A stretch of DNA of 14,241 bases from CAIOSQ01 sp044359885 (GTDB taxonomy: Bacteria > Pseudomonadota > Alphaproteobacteria > CACIAM-22H2), in the NCBI GenBank assembly GCA_044359885.1, contig JBIKLI010000081.1, positions 1-14,241 on the forward strand, in the 5' to 3' direction. A program made the translations under genes and the position numbers. Shown here piece after piece: positions 8,350-14,241 of this stretch (its first letter is position 1; every line of letters begins with the position of its first letter). Under the pieces are notes generated by a model. It ran no database searches. It saw only the letters and a program-made list of their open reading frames with translations, and was not told where the DNA came from.

Positions 8350-8464
8350 GGCCCGCAATAGACCAGAGGGCCGCTTCCGGCGCCAGCCTTGTGGGGCGCC
8401 GCCGGGCCTCTCGACGCGGCCATGGAAATCGGCGCGTGTTTGCGCGGCTCTCGACGCGCGAGGT

Positions 8465-8950
8465 CAGCCCTTCGGCGCCTCCCTCGACGATCTGGAAGCC
8501 AACCGGTCCCGCGATGGAAGACCGTCCTCGGCACCATCGGCCGCGCCGAGGACGCCCGGCTGGTCGCGGCATCCTGGATCGGGCTGTTCAAGCTGCTGTC
8601 GGCGCCGACGGGCAAGTTCGCAAAGCTTCTCGAGAGCATGGGCGCCGCGGCGACCCGGGCGCGGTCGGCGTCGACGGCGTCGTGTCGATCGTGGCCGGCG
8701 CCCAAGAGATGGCGACCCGCGAAAAGATCGACGTGGAGATCATGACGGCCCGCCTCACGCCGCTCGTCGCCCGGATGAAGCAGGGGCCCGCGCGACTGTT
8801 CGTCGAACTCGGCGAGAACGCCGGCGACGCGCTCTGCGAACCCGGTCAGACCGGTGTCGATTGGCAGGCGATCCTTCGCCACAGCCACATGGAGCCGGCG
8901 GAGCGGATCGAGAACGCCGCCACCCGGCGCGGCGCGCCGATGGGCGGCAT
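8465..8950 (+). pseudogene. Probable decayed gene with frame change (function unknown)
   Basis: No intact gene fills the 645 nt between the GNAT start and the M24 stop, but a plus-strand coding signal is visible and switches frame. About 8515-8650 reads well in one frame (WKTVLGTIGRAEDARLVAAS, then WIGLFKLLSAPTGKFAKLLE). From about 8652 the neighbouring frame takes over (DPGAVGVDGVVSIVAGAQEM, then KIDVEIMTARLTPLVARMKQ) to about 8940. Codon third positions are almost all G/C in each frame on its own side of 8640-8655, and the residues look like ordinary globular helices. One missing base in the GC-rich run near 8641-8655 would join them. A short stretch at 8465-8510 in the third frame (PFGASLDDLEANRS) may be a further displaced N-terminal piece. 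I do not recognise the family. Alternatives are a small intact gene from ATG 8709, or a sequencing error in GC-rich sequence. Confidence 0.38.
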
Positions 8951-8994
8951 ACGGCGAGGGACGACATGGCGCGCGCCATCCACCGGCCGACGCG

Positions 8995-10380
8995 TCAGAG
9001 CGACAGGAAGCTCCAGGCGCGGCTGAACGGCACGCGGCTCATCAGAACGCCGCCTTTCTCGGTCACAAGCAGCGTGTCGCTGGGATTGATGCCGATGCCG
9101 CGCGCGGTGTCGTAGAGCCCGGGCTCGACGCTGAACATCATGCCCGCCTCGATCGGGGTCTCGTCGCCCAGCGAAAGACACGGCATCTGGTGCCCTTCGC
9201 CGTTCATGCCGACGCCATGCCCGGGGCGGTGGTAGATGTAGTCGGCCATCCCGTGCCTGACCTGGTAGGCGTGCACGTCGCGCGCGACGTCGCTGCAGGC
9301 GCGGCCCGGCCGGCATCCTTCGACCATGATCTCGACGGTGTCGGCGACGACCTGCCACATCGCCTCCTGATGCGGCGCGACCGGCGCGATCTGGTAGTTG
9401 CGATAGCATTCGCCGCCATAGCCCCCGAGATACATGTCGGAATTGACGTAGAGCGGCTCGCCGCGCCGGACGGGGTTGCAGAAGAACTGGTTGGGATGGG
9501 GATAGGCGGTGGCCGGTCCGCAGCGCACGTAATGCGCGGTGACATCGACGCCGACGGCGCTGTGCGGCCGGCCGTCGCGCGCGACGTCCTGCAGCAGCAT
9601 TTGGATGCCGACGGCGCGCATGACGAGGCCGATCTCGAAATCGGTCGCGCCGGTGCCGCGCGCCAGGACGTAGTCGCGGGCGAAGCAATGCAGCCGGTCG
9701 AAATGGCGGTAGACGAGCTGCGTCAGCGCGATTTCCTCGGGCGTCTTGCGGCAGCGCAGCGCCTGGCATTCGGCCGCGATGGGCACGAAGCGCACGCCCG
9801 GCAGCATCGCCGCGATCGCGGCCGTCTCGTCCTCGCCCAGGCGCGCATCGATGCCGATCGTCCTGTAGCCGCTGCCCGCGAGATGCCCGAGCATCCAGGC
9901 GAAGAGATCGACGCGCCGGCCCGGCGTCAGGCGCCCCTCGTGCGGATATCCGTCGGCGGCGTGCGGATCGCAGAAATAGGTCGTGCAGTTCGTCGCCCAC
10001 CACGCCTCGACCAGCGCCAGATCGATGCGCGGGATGAACCAGTGCGCCGCATTCGCCTCGCGCGCCGGCAGCAGCACCCAGGAGCGACGCGAATCGCCGC
10101 CGCGGAAGCATCCGGTGAAGTAGATCTGGTTGACCTTGGTCGCGAGCAGGATGGCGTCGACACCCGGCAGGCGCGACTTCAGCATCTCGCTGCGCGCCTG
10201 GTACCAGGCGAGCGGCAGGCGGCTGGTCCCGGCCGGCGCCGGCTCGGGCTGGAGCGGCCGGTCGACGAGCAGCGCCGCCGAGGACGAGGCTTGCCCGTCC
10301 CGGTAGACGCGCGCGATCGCCGTCGCGGCATCGAAACCGGCACCGATCGTGCGCAGGACTTGGGTCGGATCGTCGGACAT
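8995..10380 (-). CDS. M24 family protein (creatinase / aminopeptidase P-like) with altered metal ligands
   Basis: Predicted cytoplasmic pita-bread-fold protein of 461 aa. It has a creatinase-type N-terminal domain (about 50-200) and an M24 catalytic domain (about 210-455). Landmarks are VNSDMYLGGYGGECYRN (312-328), HRPGHGVGM (384-392), a second His at 397, FSVEPGLY (416-423) and GIGINPSD (428-435). In canonical M24 enzymes the five ligands are Asp, Asp, His, Glu, Glu. Aligned by eye these positions are N313 (or D315), E324, H388, E419 and N432, so only His and one Glu are clearly kept. Such changes occur in non-peptidase members such as creatinase, and M24 also includes the DMSP lyase DddP, so amidohydrolase or lyase activity is as likely as proline peptidase. 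The start at ATG 10380 has GGGAAG four nt upstream; the same frame is open further upstream but without M24-like sequence. It is last in a same-strand run after two exporters. Confidence 0.83.
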   Translation of the reverse strand: MSDDPTQVLRTIGAGFDAATAIARVYRDGQASSSAALLVDRPLQPEPAPAGTSRLPLAWYQARSEMLKSRLPGVDAILLATKVNQIYFTGCFRGGDSRRSWVLLPAREANAAHWFIPRIDLALVEAWWATNCTTYFCDPHAADGYPHEGRLTPGRRVDLFAWMLGHLAGSGYRTIGIDARLGEDETAAIAAMLPGVRFVPIAAECQALRCRKTPEEIALTQLVYRHFDRLHCFARDYVLARGTGATDFEIGLVMRAVGIQMLLQDVARDGRPHSAVGVDVTAHYVRCGPATAYPHPNQFFCNPVRRGEPLYVNSDMYLGGYGGECYRNYQIAPVAPHQEAMWQVVADTVEIMVEGCRPGRACSDVARDVHAYQVRHGMADYIYHRPGHGVGMNGEGHQMPCLSLGDETPIEAGMMFSVEPGLYDTARGIGINPSDTLLVTEKGGVLMSRVPFSRAWSFLSL

Positions 10381-10405
10381 GGCGCTTCCCGGACTGTCTG
10401 ATGCG

Positions 10406-10642
10406 TCAGCCGCGCAGGCGGCCGGCAAGGCGCGATCGCGGCGCCGCGCGTGACCCGGCTTTGCCCGAAACGACGGCCTGGTGCAAGCGGCCGGCGGCCG
10501 GATCGATGCCGGGATCCCGGCGGATGACGGTGGCGCGAAAGCCGCCAAAGACGGGCGCATCGGCGAAGATGGCCGCGCAGCGGAGCGGCCCGACCTCGTC
10601 CTTCGCCGCGCCGCAGGCCGGAGCGGCGGCGACGAAATCCAC
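10406..10642 (-). CDS. Small unrecognised ORF, possible gene remnant
   Basis: In the 395 nt between the EamA gene and the M24 gene, one minus-strand frame shows strong G/C third positions and non-repetitive globular-looking residues, for example VDFVAAAPACGAAKDEVGPL and FADAPVFGGFRATVIRRDPG. It ends 25 nt before the M24 start. A GTG at 10642 preceded by GAGG at six nt would give 78 aa; a TTG at 10684 would give 92 aa. There is no ATG start downstream of the EamA stop, so it may instead be the 3' remnant of a longer lost gene. I do not recognise the family. If real it would sit in the same transcript as the M24 gene. Confidence 0.33.
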   Translation of the reverse strand: MDFVAAAPACGAAKDEVGPLRCAAIFADAPVFGGFRATVIRRDPGIDPAAGRLHQAVVSGKAGSRAAPRSRLAGRLRG

Positions 10643-10775
10643 GCCCGGCCTCGCGGCCTGGAGACCCGGCGCCTCGCCTTCCAACCTGTCCCGGACCGGA
10701 CGGCACGACCCGACGCCGTGAAGCGACGCGCGGCCGGCGTCTCTTTTCTCGAGGGACCGGGATGGTCGGTTCCAA

Positions 10776-11657
10776 TCATTGCGAATGCGTCGCCGAGCCC
10801 TGCGACGGCTGCAGGACCAGGGCGCATCCGAGGACGACCACCGCGCCGCCGAGCCACTGGGCGGCCGACAGGCGTTCGCCGAGCACGAGCGCGCCGATGG
10901 CGACCGCCACGGCCGTGGCCGGGAACTCCACGCTGACCGCACGTGTCGGCCCGATCGCCGCGACCAGCCGGAAATGGAGCGCGTAGCACAGCGCGCTCAT
11001 CACCGCGCCGAGCGCCAGAAGCGCCGCCAGATCGGCCGCCTCGGGCAGGCGCGGCACCGGCGCGACGGCCAGCAGCGGCAGGGTCATCGCCCCGCCGCTG
11101 AGGAAGGCCCCGGCCGCGACCGCGCGCGGCGCGAAGCCGCCGAGCCGCCGCCCGGCATAGCAGCTGCCGAAGGCAGCGGCCGCCGCCCCGCCCAGCGCCG
11201 CGGCGCAGCCGAACAGGAATTCCCCCTCCGTCGCGGCATCCGGAAACCCGACCAGCAGGGCCACGCCCCCAGCCCCCAGACAAAGACCGCCGGCGCCGCG
11301 CCGCCCGATGCGCTCGGTTCCCCAGGCGAGGCCGATCGCCATCGCCAACAGCGGCACCATCGCGATGAAGATCGCGGCCATCGCCGTGCCGATGCGCGGC
11401 GTGGCGAGCGAAAGTCCGACCAGCTGCCCCGCCACCGTGGTGGCGCCGATCACGGCGAAGCCCGTCCAGGCCACCCCTGTGGGCCGCCGCCAGCCCGCGA
11501 AGGCGCCGGCCGCCACCAGGACGGCCCCCGCGATCAGGGCACGGAAGGTCACGGCCCCGGCCCAGCCGAAGGCCGCGACCACGCGCAGCAGCAACAGGAA
11601 GGACGAGCCCCAGGCGAGCGCCAGGAAGGCATAGGCCGCGAGGTCGCGCGGCCGCAT
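10776..11657 (-). CDS. EamA/DMT-family 10-TM transporter (second of the pair)
   Basis: Inner-membrane drug/metabolite transporter of 293 aa with the standard two EamA repeats (about 5-130 and 143-285) and about ten hydrophobic helices. The first begins LAAYAFLALAWGSSFLLLL, a typical EamA opening. The end of the second repeat carries PATAVAVAIGALVLGERLSA and the QWLGGAVVVLG helix, also family hallmarks. Members export amino acids, metabolites or dyes, and the substrate cannot be predicted. The ATG at 11657 shares one base with the stop of the preceding EamA gene (TGATG), implying translational coupling. No clear Shine-Dalgarno precedes it, which fits coupling. Sequence similarity to its neighbour is low by eye, so they are different subfamilies and not a recent tandem copy. 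Confidence 0.88.
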   Translation of the reverse strand: MRPRDLAAYAFLALAWGSSFLLLLRVVAAFGWAGAVTFRALIAGAVLVAAGAFAGWRRPTGVAWTGFAVIGATTVAGQLVGLSLATPRIGTAMAAIFIAMVPLLAMAIGLAWGTERIGRRGAGGLCLGAGGVALLVGFPDAATEGEFLFGCAAALGGAAAAAFGSCYAGRRLGGFAPRAVAAGAFLSGGAMTLPLLAVAPVPRLPEAADLAALLALGAVMSALCYALHFRLVAAIGPTRAVSVEFPATAVAVAIGALVLGERLSAAQWLGGAVVVLGCALVLQPSQGSATHSQ

Positions 11658-12559
11658 CAAGGACCGCGTTCCGGCTTCGCCCCCGGCGCCGGCGGCGGGC
11701 GCCGCACCGCCTCGCGCGCCAGCAGGATTCCGGCCAGCGCGATCAGCGCGCCGCCGGCCAGCGTCGTCCAATCCGGCCGCTCGTCGAAGATTGCGACGCC
11801 AAGGACGATCGCCCAGAGCAGCCCGGCATACCCGAACGGCGCCGACAGCGAGACCGACGTCAGCATCAGCGCCCGGATCACCAGGAAATGCGAGACCCCG
11901 CACAGCGCGCCGTGGACGAGCATCAGCGCGCCATGCAGCGGCGTCGGCCAGATCCAGACGAAAGGCGCGACGCAGGCCGCCAGCGCGCAGCCGACGAGGC
12001 TGCCGTAGAAGAGGCTGGGAACCGCCGGATCGACCGCCGAGGCCCGCCGGGTCGCGACCTGATAGATCGCGTAGCTGACCGCCGAGCCCAGCGGCAGCAG
12101 CACGCTCCAGCCGAAGAGTTCGGGCGCCGGGCGCAGCACCACCACGATGCCGGCGAAGCCGGCGAGCACGAAGAGCCAATGGCGCAGCGTCACCCTCTCG
12201 CCCAGAAGCGGCACGGCGATGGCGGCGGCGATCAGCGGCGAGGTCTGCCCGAGCACGACCGAGGTGGCCAGCGGCAGCTGGCTGAGCGAGGCCACGAACA
12301 GGCCGCTGGCCGTGATCATCGCCACGCCACGCAGGACGTGGAGACCCGGCACCCCGGTATGCAGCACGCCGCGCCACCCGATCCACGGCGCGAGGAAGAC
12401 CGCCACGGCGGTCTGGGCGGCGAAGCGCACCGCGACGATCTGCGCCACGGGGTAATGCTGGGTGAGCCATTTCGCGAAGGCGTCGAGGCTCGCGCCCATC
12501 GTGACCGCGAGCAACATCAGCGCGATCCCGAGCAGCGGGCGCGAGGCTGGCGGGCTCAT
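11657..12559 (-). CDS. EamA/DMT-family 10-TM transporter (first of the pair)
   Basis: Inner-membrane transporter of 300 aa with two EamA repeats (about 8-140 and 150-285). Helix 1 is followed by AFAKWLTQHYPVAQIVAVRF, and the first repeat ends with VPLLGERVTLRHW. The second repeat has SAPFGYAGLLWAIVLGVAIF followed by DERPDW, the usual EamA sequence before the last helix. This type resembles S-adenosylmethionine/amino-acid-type DMT exporters, but the substrate is not determined. I chose ATG 12559 over ATG 12670 because the 37-residue extension is Arg-rich and unlike a DMT N-terminus. A convincing ribosome-binding site is missing at either start. It leads the same-strand run and overlaps the next EamA gene by one base. 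Two EamA proteins in one operon could act separately or as a pair. Confidence 0.88.
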   Translation of the reverse strand: MSPPASRPLLGIALMLLAVTMGASLDAFAKWLTQHYPVAQIVAVRFAAQTAVAVFLAPWIGWRGVLHTGVPGLHVLRGVAMITASGLFVASLSQLPLATSVVLGQTSPLIAAAIAVPLLGERVTLRHWLFVLAGFAGIVVVLRPAPELFGWSVLLPLGSAVSYAIYQVATRRASAVDPAVPSLFYGSLVGCALAACVAPFVWIWPTPLHGALMLVHGALCGVSHFLVIRALMLTSVSLSAPFGYAGLLWAIVLGVAIFDERPDWTTLAGGALIALAGILLAREAVRRPPPAPGAKPERGP

Positions 12560-12760
12560 CCGGGGAGCGGACCGGCGACGGACGGCATCGTTCGACTCTA
12601 GCGCGTCCGGCGCCGCGCGAGGCCTGCGATGATCGCGGATCTGCCGGTGCCGGGCGGACGGATTTCGCATCGGCAGGGGATGCGACCCGCGCTAGTCTGC
12701 CGCGTCGCGGCGCGGCTCGCCGGTCGCGGGCAGGCCACGTAGGGAAGGGAGACGCCGACC
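12560..12760. promoter_or_regulatory. Divergent intergenic region between EamA operon and fhs
   Basis: This 201-nt gap must hold the promoters for the minus-strand exporter operon and the plus-strand fhs gene. The only TA-containing -10-like sequences are CTAG-centred: TAGAGT on the minus strand near 12594-12599 and TAGTCT on the plus strand near 12696-12701. Neither has a good -35 at 16-18 nt, so promoters are not assigned individually. A purine-rich AGGGAAGGGA at 12741-12750 is the ribosome-binding site of fhs. No riboswitch or clear operator was recognised. Confidence 0.35.
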
Positions 12761-14241
12761 ATGCCGACCGACATCGAGATCGCGCGCCAGGCGCGCCTGC
12801 AGCCGATCCAGTCCATCGCCGACAGGCTCGGCATTCCCGCCGATGCCGTCTCGCCCTATGGCCGCTTCATCGGCAAGGTCGATCCCGGCCATGTCGCGGC
12901 GCTGCCCGAGCGGCCGGGATCGCGCCTGATCCTGGTCACCGCGATCAACCCGACCCCGGCCGGCGAGGGCAAGACGACCACCACCGTCGGGCTGGGCGAC
13001 GGGCTCAACCGGATCGGCAAGCGCGCGATGATCTGCCTGCGCGAGCCCTCGCTGGGGCCCTGCTTCGGGGTCAAGGGCGGGGCCGCGGGCGGCGGCTGGG
13101 CGCAGATCGTGCCGATGGAGCAGATCAACCTGCATTTCACCGGCGACTTCCACGCCATCTCGTCGGCGCACAACCTGCTGTCGGCGATGATCGACAACCA
13201 CATCTACTGGGGCAACGCGCTGGGCTTCGACGCGCGGCGCGTGGCGTGGCGGCGCGCCATCGACATGAACGACCGCTCGCTGCGGTCGATCGTCTCGTCG
13301 CTGGGCGGCACGGCCAACGGCTTCCCGCGCGAGGACGGGTTCGACATCACCGTCGCCTCCGAGGTGATGGCGGCGTTCTGCCTGGCGCGCGACCTGCGCG
13401 ACCTCGAGGACCGGCTCAGCCGCATGGTCGTCGGCTACACCCGCGATCGCAAGCCGATCCTGGCGCGCGACGTCAAGGCGCCCGGCGCGATGACCGTGCT
13501 GCTGAAGGACGCGCTGGCGCCCAATCTGGTCCAGACGCTGGAGGGCAACCCCGCCTTCGTCCATGGCGGGCCCTTCGCCAACATCGCGCATGGCTGCAAC
13601 TCCGTGATCGCGACGCGCGCGGCGCTCAAGCTCGCCGACTACGTCGTCACCGAGGCCGGCTTCGGCGCCGATCTGGGCGCCGAGAAATTCTTCGACATCA
13701 AATGCCGCCAGGCCGGGCTGAACCCGGCGGCCGCCGTCATCGTCGCCACCGTGCGCGCGCTGAAGATGCATGGCGGCGCGGCCAAGGACGCGCTCGCGAC
13801 CGAGGATCTGGCGGCGCTCGGCCGCGGCATGGCCAATCTGCGCCGCCATGTCGCCAATGTCCGCAAGTTCGGCGTCCCGGTCGTCGTCGCGGTCAATCAT
13901 TTCTCGTCGGACACCGACGCCGAGCACGCGGCGATCCGCGATTTCTGCGCCGGCGAGCTGGGCGTCGACGCCGTGACCTGCCGCCACTGGGCCGAGGGCT
14001 CGCGCGGCACCGAGGAGCTGGCGCGGCGCGTGGTGGCGCTGGCCGAGGGCGGCACCGGCGAATTCCGCCCGCTCTATCCCGACGACATGCCGCTCTGGGA
14101 CAAGATGCGCACCATCGCCACCGAGATCTACGGCGCCGCCGACATCTCGGCCGATGCGCGGGTGCGCGAGCAGTTCAAGGAGCTGGAGGCGGCGGGCCAC
14201 GGAAAGCTGCCGATCTGCGTCGCCAAAACCCAGTATTCCTT
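12761..14241 (+). CDS. fhs: Formate-tetrahydrofolate ligase (3' partial)
   Basis: ATP-dependent cytoplasmic ligase joining formate to tetrahydrofolate to give 10-formyl-THF, a core step of one-carbon metabolism. 493 codons are present and the frame is open at the window end; the family is usually about 555-560 aa, so some 60 residues are missing. Diagnostic segments are the P-loop TPAGEGKTTTTVGL (65-78), REPSLGPCFGVKGGAAGGG (94-112), FTGDFHAI (126-133), the NIAHGCNS loop and the EAGFGADLGAEKFFDIKC region. Sequence agreement with Fhs is continuous, with no frameshift. The start ATG has AGGGAAGGGA about ten nt upstream. In alphaproteobacteria Fhs feeds formate into serine, purine and methyl-group synthesis or works with FolD in formate oxidation. 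No other folate gene is visible here. The long open frame on its opposite strand is a composition artefact. Confidence 0.97.
   Translation, partial: MPTDIEIARQARLQPIQSIADRLGIPADAVSPYGRFIGKVDPGHVAALPERPGSRLILVTAINPTPAGEGKTTTTVGLGDGLNRIGKRAMICLREPSLGPCFGVKGGAAGGGWAQIVPMEQINLHFTGDFHAISSAHNLLSAMIDNHIYWGNALGFDARRVAWRRAIDMNDRSLRSIVSSLGGTANGFPREDGFDITVASEVMAAFCLARDLRDLEDRLSRMVVGYTRDRKPILARDVKAPGAMTVLLKDALAPNLVQTLEGNPAFVHGGPFANIAHGCNSVIATRAALKLADYVVTEAGFGADLGAEKFFDIKCRQAGLNPAAAVIVATVRALKMHGGAAKDALATEDLAALGRGMANLRRHVANVRKFGVPVVVAVNHFSSDTDAEHAAIRDFCAGELGVDAVTCRHWAEGSRGTEELARRVVALAEGGTGEFRPLYPDDMPLWDKMRTIATEIYGAADISADARVREQFKELEAAGHGKLPICVAKTQYS

Noticed and set aside
7357..8361. 334-codon plus-strand frame opposite the GNAT gene
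   Set aside because: Arg/His/Gln-rich with no domain, against two complete GNAT domains on the other strand.
8346..8888. 180-codon minus-strand frame in the gap before the GNAT gene
   Set aside because: Composition is shadow-like, whereas the plus strand shows better codon bias here.
8854..10401. 515-codon plus-strand frame opposite the M24 gene
   Set aside because: Shadow of the M24 codons; His/Asp/Arg-rich without motifs.
10398..10409. Imperfect palindrome CTGATGCGTCAG upstream of the M24 start
   Set aside because: Five of six pairs match, which is expected by chance about every 200 nt; no known operator fits.
10745..10775. Possible hairpin downstream of the second EamA gene
   Set aside because: The stem has a bulge and no T-run follows it on either strand, so it is not a credible intrinsic terminator.
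12692..14200. 502-codon minus-strand frame opposite fhs
   Set aside because: Exact antisense of the unmistakable Fhs coding sequence.

Overview
The window is chromosomal DNA from a very GC-rich bacterium (about 70% G+C by eye). Third codon positions are almost all G or C in the real genes, so long spurious frames appear opposite nearly every gene. The gene repertoire and protein style fit a free-living alphaproteobacterium, perhaps near Rhodospirillales: a CheR-linked PAS/GAF hybrid histidine kinase, GT39 and PAP2 envelope enzymes, RimJ-like GNATs, EamA exporters, a creatinase-like M24 protein and Fhs. The lineage is an inference from style, not from a marker gene. No rRNA, tRNA, CRISPR array, insertion sequence or phage gene was seen.

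Layout. (1) 1-2719 (+): the C-terminal part of a large sensor with a signalling coiled coil, PAS, GAF-like, second PAS-like, HisKA, HATPase and receiver regions; its N-terminus (expected CheB/CheR) lies outside the window. (2) 2814-5641 (+): a translationally coupled pair, a GT39 glycosyltransferase and a protein made of two fused PAP2 phosphatase domains. (3) 5559-8349 (-): a second, convergent pair, a protein made of two fused GNAT domains followed 7 nt later by another GT39 protein. The two operons overlap tail to tail by 83 nt. (4) 8350-8994: no intact gene, but a plus-strand coding signal that changes frame, probably a decayed gene. (5) 8995-12559 (-): a run of two overlapping EamA transporters, a small unrecognised frame, and an M24 (creatinase/aminopeptidase P-like) protein with altered metal ligands. 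(6) 12761-14241 (+): formate-tetrahydrofolate ligase, cut by the window end, divergent from the transporters.

How the genes may work together. Regions 2 and 3 look like an envelope-glycolipid locus. GT39 enzymes move sugars from polyprenyl-phosphate donors onto lipid or protein acceptors, and PAP2 enzymes remove phosphate from lipid A or polyprenyl pyrophosphate. Two of each activity within 5.5 kb suggests a joint role, but the substrates cannot be read from sequence. The M24 protein and the exporters could form a small-metabolite module. The kinase and fhs appear functionally separate.

The most unusual points are the tandem PAP2 protein with one canonical and one altered active site, the 83-nt coding overlap of convergent genes, the tandem GNAT, the M24 protein that has lost several canonical metal ligands, and two orphan coding stretches (8465-8950 and 10406-10642). 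I did not find a clear candidate for a wholly new system.
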